NCBI GenBank assembly: GCA_934597165.1
Contig: CAKTQP010000033.1
Coordinates: 1-21,269, forward strand
DNA from: an uncultured Oscillospiraceae bacterium
Lineage (GTDB): Bacteria > Bacillota > Clostridia > Oscillospirales > Oscillospiraceae
DNA length: 21,269 nucleotides
Direction of reading: 5' to 3'
Shown here: piece by piece, positions 6,926 to 14,322 of the stretch
How positions within the stretch are numbered: the stretch's first letter is position 1
Layout: each line of letters opens with the position of its first letter
Notes under the pieces: generated by a model
Databases searched by the model: none
What the model saw: only the letters and a program-made list of their open reading frames with translations
Told to the model about the DNA's origin: nothing
Program-made: the position numbers and the translations under genes

Positions 6926-7747
6926 TTAAGCCTTGATGTACTTATCAACGATCTTCTGCAGGGTGCCGTCGTCCTTCAGTTCAGCCAGTGCCTGGTTGAC
7001 TGCCTTGGTCAGGCCGGTGTTATCCTTAGCAATGCAAGCTGCATAGTTTTCGGTGGCATATTCGGTATCCAGGATCTTCAGACCTTCGTTGGCTGCCACA
7101 TAGGACTTAGCGGGTTCGTTGTCGATGATGACAGCGTCAATCTGACCCTTAGTCAGAGCCATGACAGCGTCGTTGCCCTTGTTGTACTGGCTAACAGCGT
7201 CCTTGCCGAATTCGTCGGTTGCATAGATATCGCCAGTGGTGGACAGCTGGACGCCGATCTTCTTGCCCTTCAGGTCGTCGAGCTTGGTGATGGTGGAGTC
7301 TTCCTTGACGATGACGGACTGGATGCCGGTGGCATAGGAGTCGGAGAAGTCAACGTTCTTCTGACGGTCGGGGGTGACGGTCATGCCAGCCAGACCCAGG
7401 TCAGCCTTGCCGGTGGAGACAGCGGTGATGATGGAGTCGAATTCCATGTCCTCGATCTTCAGCTTCAGACCCATCTTGTCAGCGATCGCCTGAGCGATGT
7501 CAGCGTCGATACCGATGACGTCCTGGCCATCATAGTATTCGTAGGGGGGGAAGTAAGCGTTGGTGGCCATGGTCAGGGTACCCTCGGTAGCCAGCTTGTA
7601 ATCTCCCTCAGCGGGTGCTGCGGAGGTGGTGGCTGCGGGTGCAGCGCTGCCGGTGGAAGCTGTGGTGTTGCTGCTGCCGCCGCCGCAAGCAGTCAGCATG
7701 GCAGTGCACATAGCCAGTGCCAGAATCAGTGCAGATACTTTTTTCAT
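6926..7747 (-). CDS. Family 3 (polar amino acid/cystine type) solute-binding lipoprotein
   Basis: This 273-residue protein has a lipoprotein signal with lipobox LTAC (C21), a short Gly/Ser/Ala/Thr linker to about residue 50, and then the SBP_bac_3 domain. Family motifs are EGTLTMATNAYFPPYEY, GIDADIAQAIADKMG, FDSIITAVSTGKADLGLAGM, TVTPDRQKNVDFSDSY and GKKIGVQLSTTGD. Such proteins deliver amino acids such as glutamine, arginine or cystine to an ABC importer; the exact ligand is not deducible. The ATG at 7747 has AAAAGGAG nine bases upstream, while the 12-residue extension has no start context. Unlike most relatives there is no permease or ATPase gene next to it. It is flanked by its own promoter and terminator, so it is a stand-alone unit. 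Confidence 0.93.
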   Translation of the reverse strand: MKKVSALILALAMCTAMLTACGGGSSNTTASTGSAAPAATTSAAPAEGDYKLATEGTLTMATNAYFPPYEYYDGQDVIGIDADIAQAIADKMGLKLKIEDMEFDSIITAVSTGKADLGLAGMTVTPDRQKNVDFSDSYATGIQSVIVKEDSTITKLDDLKGKKIGVQLSTTGDIYATDEFGKDAVSQYNKGNDAVMALTKGQIDAVIIDNEPAKSYVAANEGLKILDTEYATENYAACIAKDNTGLTKAVNQALAELKDDGTLQKIVDKYIKA

Positions 7748-7808
7748 TTTCAGTAGCTCCTTTTGAATAATTATACGAATCAACCCTAATTATTCGGATT
7801 TAACTCTC

Positions 7809-7837
7809 ATGATAACAGCTCTTGTCTGCAAAATCAA
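7809..7837 (-). promoter_or_regulatory. Candidate promoter of the amino-acid binding lipoprotein gene
   Basis: Minus-strand TTGATT, a 17-base spacer and TATCAT lie about 60 bases upstream of the start codon. A second, closer TATAAT without a good -35 is also present in this AT-rich stretch, so the exact start is uncertain. Confidence 0.5.
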
Positions 7838-7860
7838 GGGGTTTCCTTTGGTGATTTTGC
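7828..7860. repeat. 9-bp inverted repeat overlapping the lipoprotein promoter
   Basis: GCAAAATCA at 7828-7836 and its perfect complement at 7852-7860 are separated by 15 bases. The left arm covers the -35 element and the right arm lies farther upstream. It also sits just after the MATE gene stop, but there is no T run after it on the minus strand. An operator is therefore at least as likely as a terminator. Confidence 0.45.
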
Positions 7861-7881
7861 ATAACTTCCCACGATTTTCCC

Positions 7882-9219
7882 TCAGTCTTTTGCGATAGAA
7901 CGCATCCAACGGTTGGATCGCTCGTACCAGAACCCCAGGGGGACGGAGACGAAGGGGGCGATCATGCAGGCCCAATACAGACCCATGAGGCCGAAGAAGT
8001 GGTTGAAGGTGATGGCCAGGATGAGCCGCGCCAGGATGCAGTTACAGAAGCTGCTGAAGAAGACGAACCAGGTGTTGCCCACGCCCACAGCCAAGCCGTG
8101 GTAGATCATGAAGATGGCGAAGAACAGCTGTCCCAGGATGTCGATGCGGACGTTGATGGCGGCATAGTGCTGGGTCTCCGGGTCGGGAGTGAAGATGGCC
8201 ACCAGACCGGGGGCGGTCAGCTCCACGATGACCACCAGCACCACGGTGACGCTCAAGGTGATGGCGATAGCACGGTATACCACCTTGCGGATGCGGTCGT
8301 AATCTTTTGCGCCGGCACACTGTGCCACGATGCCGCTGACGGCACTGTACATGGCGGCGCTGAACAGCTGTGCCAGCTGGGAGATCTTCATGGTGACGCT
8401 GCTGGCAGCGGAGACGTTGACATCATAGGAGTTGACCAGGGTGGTGACCACGATCCAAGCGATGCTGACCACGCTCATCTGGACGGCGCAGGGCAGGCCG
8501 ACTTTCAGCACGCTCTTCACTTTATCGCCCTGCATTTTCAACGCCTGGATGCACAGGCCGAACAGCTCCTTCTCCCGCCACAGGTAGAAGACAGCCATGA
8601 TGGCGCTGACAATCTGGGAAATGACGGTCGCCCAAGCGGCACCGGCCACGCCCATATTGAGACCAGCCATGAAGACCAAGTCCAGGACGATGTTCAACGC
8701 CACGCTGACCGCCACGCAGATAAAGGGACGTTTGGAGTCCCCCACCGCTCGCAGGGCGGCGCAGGCGGCGTTGTAGACGGTGACGAAGAACATACCTACG
8801 GCGCAGATGCGCAGGTACTGCTGGGACCGTTCCAGCGCCGGGGCGTCCATCCAGATCATGATCTGGTTGGCCATCAGGAAGAGGACGACAGCGACGCCCA
8901 GACCGATGAGCAGACCCATGGTGAACAGGGAGCCGGTGGTCTCCTGGCACTCCTTTTTCTGCTTCGCGCCATAGTACTGGCCGATGAGCACGCCGCCGCC
9001 GATGGTGATGCCGATGATGACCTGGGTGAGCAGGTTGATGACGGTGGAGCTGTTGCCGATGGCGGACTGGGCATAGGAGGAGCCGCCATAGTGGCCTGCG
9101 ATGATCATATCAGCGATGTTATAGGTGGCCTGTAAAAGGTTGGAGACCACAAAGGGACCTGCGTAGCGCAGGAGCATACTGGTGATGTTGCCTTGGGTGA
9201 GGTCGTTCTGACCGGACAT
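7882..9219 (-). CDS. MATE-family multidrug/metabolite antiporter
   Basis: This 445-residue integral membrane protein has about twelve hydrophobic segments in two homologous halves, the normal length for MATE transporters. The family pattern is visible in SMLLRYAGPFVVSNLLQATYNIADMIIAGHYGG, in INLLTQVIIGITIGGGVLIGQ and in the matching second-half segments. These proteins exchange organic cations or other toxic compounds for Na+ or H+; the substrate is not predictable. The ATG at 9219 has GAAAGGAG nearby and opens directly into MSGQNDLTQGNI, typical of clostridial MATE N-termini. The longer upstream frame is low-complexity and spurious. A GGGGCG/CGCCCC repeat sits just before the ribosome binding site. 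No clear promoter is visible between this gene and the upstream terminator. Confidence 0.93.
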   Translation of the reverse strand: MSGQNDLTQGNITSMLLRYAGPFVVSNLLQATYNIADMIIAGHYGGSSYAQSAIGNSSTVINLLTQVIIGITIGGGVLIGQYYGAKQKKECQETTGSLFTMGLLIGLGVAVVLFLMANQIMIWMDAPALERSQQYLRICAVGMFFVTVYNAACAALRAVGDSKRPFICVAVSVALNIVLDLVFMAGLNMGVAGAAWATVISQIVSAIMAVFYLWREKELFGLCIQALKMQGDKVKSVLKVGLPCAVQMSVVSIAWIVVTTLVNSYDVNVSAASSVTMKISQLAQLFSAAMYSAVSGIVAQCAGAKDYDRIRKVVYRAIAITLSVTVVLVVIVELTAPGLVAIFTPDPETQHYAAINVRIDILGQLFFAIFMIYHGLAVGVGNTWFVFFSSFCNCILARLILAITFNHFFGLMGLYWACMIAPFVSVPLGFWYERSNRWMRSIAKD

Positions 9220-9265
9220 TTCATCCGCTCCTTTCTCTCTGAAAATCAGGGGCGTCGCCCCTCGG

Positions 9266-9295
9266 AAAAAGCCGCGTCCAGCATGGGACGCGGCT
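9266..9295 (-). terminator. Terminator of the small unknown gene
   Basis: A 10-bp GC-rich stem (9270-9279 with 9286-9295) is followed on the minus strand by five T. It lies about 53 bases after the stop of the small gene at 9348 and separates it from the MATE gene. Confidence 0.85.
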
Positions 9296-9347
9296 CTTGC
9301 TGTGTTCGGACGGTGACTGGGTGCCAGTGACCGACGGCACAAGGGTG

Positions 9348-9602
9348 TTACAGTTCGTCGATGTCGATGATGGTGCCGTTCAGCTCTTCCCCGCGCAGGT
9401 CGGTGCCTGCCAGATACCAACCGTTCTCATCCTTCTCCAGGGTGGTCTTTGCCCACCGGAAGGTGCTGGGGCGGTCGATGTCGGGCTGAATCTCGTAGGT
9501 GATGGACTGACCGGGCTGCAGGCCGTGGCAGTGCCAGCCAAAGCTGCGCACTACATTCACCTGATCCTCGTTGGCGCTGTACCACAGGCTTCCTTTTTTC
9601 AT
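9348..9602 (-). CDS. Small protein of unknown function, possibly DUF5348-like
   Basis: This 84-residue protein has no signal peptide or membrane span. It opens with MKKGSLWYSAN, and its C-terminal half reads RWAKTTLEKDENGWYLAGTD then a short acidic tail IDIDEL. The pattern of a basic strand, an aromatic-rich middle and W(Y)L followed by a hydrophobic strand recalls small beta-barrel DUF5348 proteins. That is from memory and weak. GGAGGG is placed nine bases before the ATG, a -35/-10 pair lies upstream and a terminator downstream, so I take the gene as real. No function can be given. Confidence 0.75.
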   Translation of the reverse strand: MKKGSLWYSANEDQVNVVRSFGWHCHGLQPGQSITYEIQPDIDRPSTFRWAKTTLEKDENGWYLAGTDLRGEELNGTIIDIDEL

Positions 9603-9689
9603 GTCTCTTTCCCTCCTGCATTCTACCGCCCTCAGTCCTCTACGGGCGGCGGGCAGTGGATGTTCTCATGATAATCTTTCGATACTCCA

Positions 9690-9718
9690 ATTATATGGGA
9701 AGGCGAAGAGGGTCTCAA
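9690..9718 (-). promoter_or_regulatory. Promoter of the small unknown gene
   Basis: Minus-strand TTGAGA, a 17-base spacer and TATAAT (plus-strand 9713-9718 and 9690-9695) lie about 90 bases upstream of the start codon. The rest of the gap, 9603-9828, shows no gene. It also lacks a strong intrinsic terminator for the aminotransferase that ends at 9829. Confidence 0.75.
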
Positions 9719-9828
9719 TAGTCACTTTCGCTAAAAGTCCCCGTTCTGTTTTGGTCACATTGTCCTGTTTCCAGAGAGATTTTCCGCTTTTTTCGTTTTT
9801 CTGCCGAGAATTTCAAGGAATCCTTCGT

Positions 9829-10995
9829 TCATCTGGCCGGAATCTTCTTCCGGATGTCCTCCAACCGGTTCAGAGCGGCGTTGAGAGTCTCGTCCTTTTT
9901 GGCGAAATGGAGGCGGATGAGGTGGTTCACCGGTTCCCGGAAAAAGCTGGAGCCGGGGACGGCGCCCACCCCCACTTCTCGTGCCAGCACGTCGCAGAAT
10001 TCCAGGTCGCTGGCGTAGCCGAACTCGGAGATGTCCAGCAGGACGTAGTACGCGCCTTGGGGGTTGGTATGGGAGATGCCGATGGCGTCCAGGCCGTTCA
10101 GGAACAGATCTTTTTTGGCGGTGTACTTGTCCTGGAGCCACTTATAATAGTCGTCCCCAAACCGCAGGCCGGTGACCGCTGCCTCCTGGAGAGGCGCGGC
10201 TGCGCCTACGGTCAGGAAGTCGTGGACTTTTTTGGCCACGTCGATGATGTGAGGCGGGGCGATGATGTAGCCCAGACGCCAGCCGGTGATGGAGTAGGTT
10301 TTGGAGAGGGAGCTGCAAGAGAGGGTGCGCTCCCACATACCGGGCAGGGAGGCGAAATAGACGTGGCGGTTGGGTTCGTAGACGATGTGCTCGTACACTT
10401 CATCAGTTATGACGTAGGTGTCATATTTCTCCGCCAGGTCGGCGATGATCTTCAGCTCGTCGTAAGTGAACACCTTGCCGCAGGGGTTGGAAGGGTTGCA
10501 CAGGATGAGCGCTTTGGGGTTCTGCTGGAAGGCCGCTTCCAGTTCGTCCACATTAAAGTGGAACTCAGGCGGGTGCAGGGGCACGTAGATGGGTTCCGCG
10601 CCGGAGAGGATGGTGTCCGCCCCGTAGTTTTCATAGAAGGGGGAGAACACGATGACCTTATCGCCAGGGTTGGCCACGGTCATCATGGCCGCCATCATGG
10701 CCTCGGTGCTGCCGCAGGTGACGACAATTTCCCCGTTGGGGTCGATGGTGCGCCCCATGAGTCGGGACTGCTTGGCCGCCAGGGCTTCGCGGAAGTTCTG
10801 TGCGCCCCAGGTGATGGCGTACTGATGGAAGTCCTCGTGGGACACCTCTGCCAGCCGGTCTAAGATGGCTTTGGGCGGCTCGAAGTCGGGAAAGCCCTGG
10901 GACAGGTTAATGGCGTTGTATTGGAGCGAGACCCGGGTCATCCGTCGGATGACGGAATCGGTAAAGGTCTTGGTGCGTTCAGATAGCTGTTTCAT
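9829..10995 (-). CDS. Class I/II pyridoxal-phosphate aminotransferase
   Basis: This 388-residue fold-type I aminotransferase would exchange an amino acid and a 2-oxo acid. Motifs are INLSQGFPDFEPP, the cofactor-phosphate site GSTEA near 95-99, NPSNP with N170, TDEVYEH with D198, the Schiff-base lysine K232 in SLSKTYSITGWRLGY, and a C-terminal Arg in HLIRLHFAK for the substrate carboxylate. The opening LSQGFPDF resembles methionine/aromatic aminotransferases (YbdL, kynurenine aminotransferase-like) more than aspartate enzymes. The ATG at 10995 has GGAGGACAAG upstream and lies inside the last 17 bases of the preceding oxidase gene, so translation is probably coupled. As last gene of the metNIQ-linked cluster it may convert the imported amino acid to its 2-oxo acid, or the reverse. 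Confidence 0.93.
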   Translation of the reverse strand: MKQLSERTKTFTDSVIRRMTRVSLQYNAINLSQGFPDFEPPKAILDRLAEVSHEDFHQYAITWGAQNFREALAAKQSRLMGRTIDPNGEIVVTCGSTEAMMAAMMTVANPGDKVIVFSPFYENYGADTILSGAEPIYVPLHPPEFHFNVDELEAAFQQNPKALILCNPSNPCGKVFTYDELKIIADLAEKYDTYVITDEVYEHIVYEPNRHVYFASLPGMWERTLSCSSLSKTYSITGWRLGYIIAPPHIIDVAKKVHDFLTVGAAAPLQEAAVTGLRFGDDYYKWLQDKYTAKKDLFLNGLDAIGISHTNPQGAYYVLLDISEFGYASDLEFCDVLAREVGVGAVPGSSFFREPVNHLIRLHFAKKDETLNAALNRLEDIRKKIPAR

Positions 10996-12373
10996 CTTGT
11001 CCTCCTACCAGATAGGATTTCTTGTCGTTCAAAATGTGGAGCGGGTCCAGGGCGTCCTTGATTTTGTTCATGGCACGCAGATTCTCCCAGTGGGTCTCCC
11101 GCAGGAAATAGCGGCGCTTGCTGATGCCAATGCCGTGCTCGCCGGAGGCGATGCCGCCCAGTTCGTAGGCTTTGTGGTACGCCTTGTCCATGTTCTCGTG
11201 GAGCTCTTTCTGCCAGGTTTCCTCGTCCCGGTCGCCGCGGACGACGCACAGGTGGACGTTGCCGTCCCCGGCGTGGCCGAAGCTGACCATGCGCATCCCG
11301 CTGGACTGTTCCAGCTGGTTGATGTAGCCAATAAACTCCGCCGTCCGGTTGATGGGCACTACGATGTCCACCGGCTCCTGCTCGGACACGGCTTCCACCG
11401 CTTTGACCAGGGCACCGCGGACCTTCCATATGTCCGCCGCCTGCTGAGGGTCGGTGAGGAGGATGTAATCCAGCGCGCCGCTGGAGAGAGCCAATGCCTG
11501 GATGCGTTCCGCGCTGGCGGCCACTTCCCCTTCCCTGCCGTCAAAGGTGAGCAGGATATAGGAGCCTGCCTCCGGGCAAGGGTAACGGACGCCGGAGAAG
11601 TCCTCGCCCAATTTTACCACATTCCGTTCCATAAATTCCACTGCCGTGGGGTTGGCGTCCGCCCGCAGGATGCTCAGGACGCTGCCGATGCCGGTCTTCA
11701 GGTCGGGATAGGGCACCAGGATGCTCAGGCTGGTCTCCGGCTTGGGGATGACCTTCAGGATGCACTTGGTGATGACCGCCAGGGTGCCTTCCGAGCCGAT
11801 GTACAGGTGTTTCAGGGACAGGCCGCTGGCGTCCTTCACGTTCTTGCCGCCTACGGTCAGCACAGTGCCGTCCGCTGTGACCACTTCCAGCCCCCGGACG
11901 TAATCCCGGGTGACCCCGTATTTCACCGCGCGCATCCCACCGGCGTTGGTGCTGATGTTGCCGCCGATGGAGGAGGCTTTCTCGCCGGGGTCAGGCGGGT
12001 AGAACAGACCGTGTTCCTCTACATACGCCTGCAAGTCCTGCAGCAGCAGACCCGGTTCCACGGTGACCGTCATGGTCTCCGTGTCCAGCTCCAAGATGCG
12101 GTTCATCTGGGACAGGTCCAAAATGATGCCCCCGTCCACCGGCACGGTGGAGCCCACCAGGTTGGTGCCCGCCCCTCTGGGAGTGACAGGGATTTTGTTG
12201 GCGTGGGCGAATTGCAATACCTTGCTGACCTCCTCCGTGCTCTTGGCAAAGACTAAGGCGGATGCCTCTCCCTTCCGTCTGCCTAAGGTGTCGCTCAAAA
12301 ACTCCGGCGGGATGTGGTCAAAGACCAAGCGGCTCTCGTCGGGGATGATCTCTCTCAATACGGTTCGTTCCAT
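10979..12373 (-). CDS. FAD-linked 2-hydroxyacid oxidase/dehydrogenase, GlcD/D-lactate type
   Basis: This 464-residue flavoprotein is of the PCMH/VAO type. The N-terminal FAD domain carries PRGAGTNLVGS near 65-75, then PPDPGEKASSIGGNISTNAGG near 126-146. The C-terminal GlcD domain carries GHAGDGNVHL and GEHGIG. Family members oxidise D-2-hydroxyacids (D-lactate, glycolate, D-2-hydroxyglutarate) to 2-oxo acids with an electron carrier such as ETF or quinone. No etfAB or lldEF genes lie nearby and no Fe-S domain is fused, so the acceptor is unknown. The ATG at 12373 has GGAGGG seven bases upstream, while the TTG of the longer frame lies in that site. It follows metQ by 67 bases and overlaps the aminotransferase. 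It would complement the L-type dehydrogenase of the same cluster. Confidence 0.92.
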   Translation of the reverse strand: MERTVLREIIPDESRLVFDHIPPEFLSDTLGRRKGEASALVFAKSTEEVSKVLQFAHANKIPVTPRGAGTNLVGSTVPVDGGIILDLSQMNRILELDTETMTVTVEPGLLLQDLQAYVEEHGLFYPPDPGEKASSIGGNISTNAGGMRAVKYGVTRDYVRGLEVVTADGTVLTVGGKNVKDASGLSLKHLYIGSEGTLAVITKCILKVIPKPETSLSILVPYPDLKTGIGSVLSILRADANPTAVEFMERNVVKLGEDFSGVRYPCPEAGSYILLTFDGREGEVAASAERIQALALSSGALDYILLTDPQQAADIWKVRGALVKAVEAVSEQEPVDIVVPINRTAEFIGYINQLEQSSGMRMVSFGHAGDGNVHLCVVRGDRDEETWQKELHENMDKAYHKAYELGGIASGEHGIGISKRRYFLRETHWENLRAMNKIKDALDPLHILNDKKSYLVGGQDETAI

Positions 12374-12395
12374 ATACTTACCCTCCAAACAGGTA

Positions 12396-12426
12396 TCCCC
12401 GCTGAATCATACCAATCCAGCGGGGA
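12396..12426. repeat. Intra-operon hairpin between metQ and the oxidase gene
   Basis: A perfect 9-bp stem (12396-12404 with 12418-12426) with a 13-base loop fills most of the 67-base gap. No T run follows on the minus strand, so it is not a complete terminator. It may protect the metQ 3' end or lower downstream expression, common after binding-protein genes. Confidence 0.5.
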
Positions 12427-12440
12427 GCGGCTTGCGTGTG

Positions 12441-13313
12441 TTATTTGCTTGCCAGCAGATCCTGATCCCAGCCGACCTTGATGAAGTAGCCGCCGAAGGT
12501 GTCGTTAAAGACTTTTTCCGTGGCGTCAGACTGGAATGCCTTGACCACCTTCTGGTACACGGCCACCTTGTCCTTGTCCTGCAGATCCTCGGTGCGGGCG
12601 GCGATCAGGTTCCAGTACTTGGCCTCGTCCAGGACGCTGTCCTTGTAGATGGCCTCGTCAGTCTTCAGGCCGAAGTCCAGGGCGTAGTTGCCGTTGACCA
12701 CTGCCGCGGTCACGTCGTCCAGGACGGAGGGGATGGTGTTGGCCTTCAGCTCCTTGATGGTGATCTTGGTGTTGTAGGTCTCGATATCCTCCAGGGTGGG
12801 GTTGAAGCCTGCGTCCTGCTTCAGGGTGATGAGGCCAGCTGCCGCCAGAACCTTGATGGCGCGGCCGCCATTGGTCACATCGTCGGGGATAGCGACCACG
12901 TCGCCGTCCTTGATGTCAGAGATGGCCTTGACCTTGTGGGAATAGATGTTCAGGGGGATGATGAAGGTGTAGCCGATGGACTCAATTTTGTAGCCCTGCT
13001 GTTCCACCTCGTTGTCCAGATAGATCTGATGCTGGAAGGCGTTCAGGTCGATGTCGCCGCTGTTCAGGGCGTTGTTGGGGGTGGCGTAGTCGGAGAACTG
13101 GACGATCTCCAGGTCGATGCCCTCTGCTTTCAGGCTGTCCTGTGCCGGTTTCCACAGGTCTTCGTAGATGCTGCCCACCACGCCCAGCTTGACGGTAGTG
13201 GATTCGGTGCTGCTGCCTGCGCTGGAGTCGCTGCTCTTGCCGCCGCAGGCGGTCAGGGACAGGGCAAAGGTGGCTGCGGACAGGGTGACTGCGATGAGTT
13301 TCTTGATATTCAT
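12441..13313 (-). CDS. metQ: Methionine-type ABC transporter substrate-binding lipoprotein
   Basis: This 290-residue NlpA-family lipoprotein has a signal peptide with lipobox LTAC (C23), a Ser-rich linker to about 38, and the MetQ domain. Pocket-associated family motifs look intact: LNAFQHQIYLDNE, VAIPDDVTNGGRAIKVL, and VTAAVVNGNYALDFGL. This favours methionine or a close analogue over an unrelated ligand, although MetQ relatives can also take D-methionine and other analogues. GGAGGAA lies about eight bases before the ATG. The dehydrogenase gene ends only 35 bases upstream, placing metQ fourth in the cluster rather than next to metI. It would act on the outer face of the membrane and feed MetI and MetN. 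Confidence 0.93.
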   Translation of the reverse strand: MNIKKLIAVTLSAATFALSLTACGGKSSDSSAGSSTESTTVKLGVVGSIYEDLWKPAQDSLKAEGIDLEIVQFSDYATPNNALNSGDIDLNAFQHQIYLDNEVEQQGYKIESIGYTFIIPLNIYSHKVKAISDIKDGDVVAIPDDVTNGGRAIKVLAAAGLITLKQDAGFNPTLEDIETYNTKITIKELKANTIPSVLDDVTAAVVNGNYALDFGLKTDEAIYKDSVLDEAKYWNLIAARTEDLQDKDKVAVYQKVVKAFQSDATEKVFNDTFGGYFIKVGWDQDLLASK

Positions 13314-13348
13314 GGGAAATTCCTCCGATTTTTCTCTTATTTTCTCGA

Positions 13349-14308
13349 TTACAGGGTCAATGCCAGGTTAAAGTTTTCGATCATGGTCTTACAGGAGGCG
13401 TCGAACTCCTTCTGTTCCGCCTCGGTGAGCTTCAATTCGATGATGTCCGCCACGCCGTTCCGGTTGAGCACCGCCGGGACGCTGGCGTACACGCCGTGCT
13501 GGCCGTACTGGCCGTCCAAGTAGACGGAGACCGGCAGGATGCGGTTTTCGTCGCCGAACACCGCCCGGATGACCTCGGCGATGGATGCGCCGATGCCGAA
13601 CTCGGTGGAGCCTTTGCCCCCCAGGATGATCCAGCCGCCCTTCTTGCCTTCCGCCGCCAGGGCGTCCAAATCCAGCTTGCCGTAGGTGTCCGGCCGCTCC
13701 TCCATGAGCTGGGACAGAGGCTTGCCTGCGATGGTGACGGTGGACCAGGGCACCATCTGGCTCTCTCCGTGCTCGCCCAGTGCGTAGGCGTACACGGATT
13801 TCTGATCTACTCCGACGGCCTGGGCGATGGCCCGTCTCAGGCGGGCGGAGTCCAGGGTGGTGCTGGTGGAGAATATTTTTTCGGGCGGCCAATCCAGTAC
13901 GTGCTGGATGTAGTGGGCGATGACGTCCGCCGGGTTGGAGATGCTCAGGATGATGCCGGAGAACCCGGAGGTCTTGATCTTGGCGGTCACGTCCTTCAGG
14001 ACTTCGATGGTCTGGCGCAGGGTGTCCATGCGGGTCTGTCCCTTGCTCATGTCCGGCAGGGGGCCTGCGGCCACGATGAGCAGCTGGGCGTCCTTGGCGT
14101 CGGAGTAGTCCCCGGCTCGGACGATGGCGCCCTTGCGCAGGTAGAGGGTGGAGTCGTACAGATCCAACGCCTGGGCTTCCGCCTTCTTCTGGTCGATGTC
14201 GATGTAGACGATCTCTTCCACCAGCCCCTGAGAGAGCAGAGCGTAGCCTGCGTGGGAGCCAACATGGCCAGCGCCGATGATGATGATCTTTCGTTTCAAT
14301 ACTTCCAT
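13349..14308 (-). CDS. L-2-hydroxyacid dehydrogenase, L-2-hydroxyisocaproate dehydrogenase type
   Basis: This 319-residue NAD-dependent enzyme of the lactate/malate dehydrogenase superfamily would reduce a 2-oxo acid to the L-2-hydroxy acid. The Rossmann motif GAGHVGSHAG lies at 12-21, with Asp D37 or D39 at the end of strand 2 for NAD. The active-site loop has R93 in KGQTRMD, then SNPADVI with N125, D153 and R156 in TLDSARLRR, and catalytic H180 in GEHGES. The lactate-selecting Gln of true L-LDH is not present in the loop, which reads GPLPDMSKGQTR. The stretch after the His, SQMVPWSTVTIAGKPL, and GKKGGWIILGGKG are closer to Weissella L-HicDH, as I remember it, than to LDH. That suggests bulky side chains (leucine, methionine or aromatic 2-oxo acids). 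AAGGGAG precedes the ATG at 14308; the gene begins 14 bases after metI. Confidence 0.88.
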   Translation of the reverse strand: MEVLKRKIIIIGAGHVGSHAGYALLSQGLVEEIVYIDIDQKKAEAQALDLYDSTLYLRKGAIVRAGDYSDAKDAQLLIVAAGPLPDMSKGQTRMDTLRQTIEVLKDVTAKIKTSGFSGIILSISNPADVIAHYIQHVLDWPPEKIFSTSTTLDSARLRRAIAQAVGVDQKSVYAYALGEHGESQMVPWSTVTIAGKPLSQLMEERPDTYGKLDLDALAAEGKKGGWIILGGKGSTEFGIGASIAEVIRAVFGDENRILPVSVYLDGQYGQHGVYASVPAVLNRNGVADIIELKLTEAEQKEFDASCKTMIENFNLALTL

Positions 14309-14322
14309 TTGGTACTCCCTTC

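Noticed and set aside
7999..9135. A 378-residue plus-strand frame opposite the MATE gene
   Set aside because: Asp/His/Gly-rich low-complexity shadow caused by GC-rich codon bias.
9248..9262. AGGGGCG-T-CGCCCCT as a terminator before the MATE gene
   Set aside because: A one-base loop cannot form, the usable stem is only about 5 bp, and no T run follows on the minus strand. It may still affect the MATE leader.
13349..14308. Calling the dehydrogenase malate or L-lactate dehydrogenase
   Set aside because: The substrate-selecting loop fits neither enzyme, and the flanking segments resemble L-2-hydroxyisocaproate dehydrogenase.
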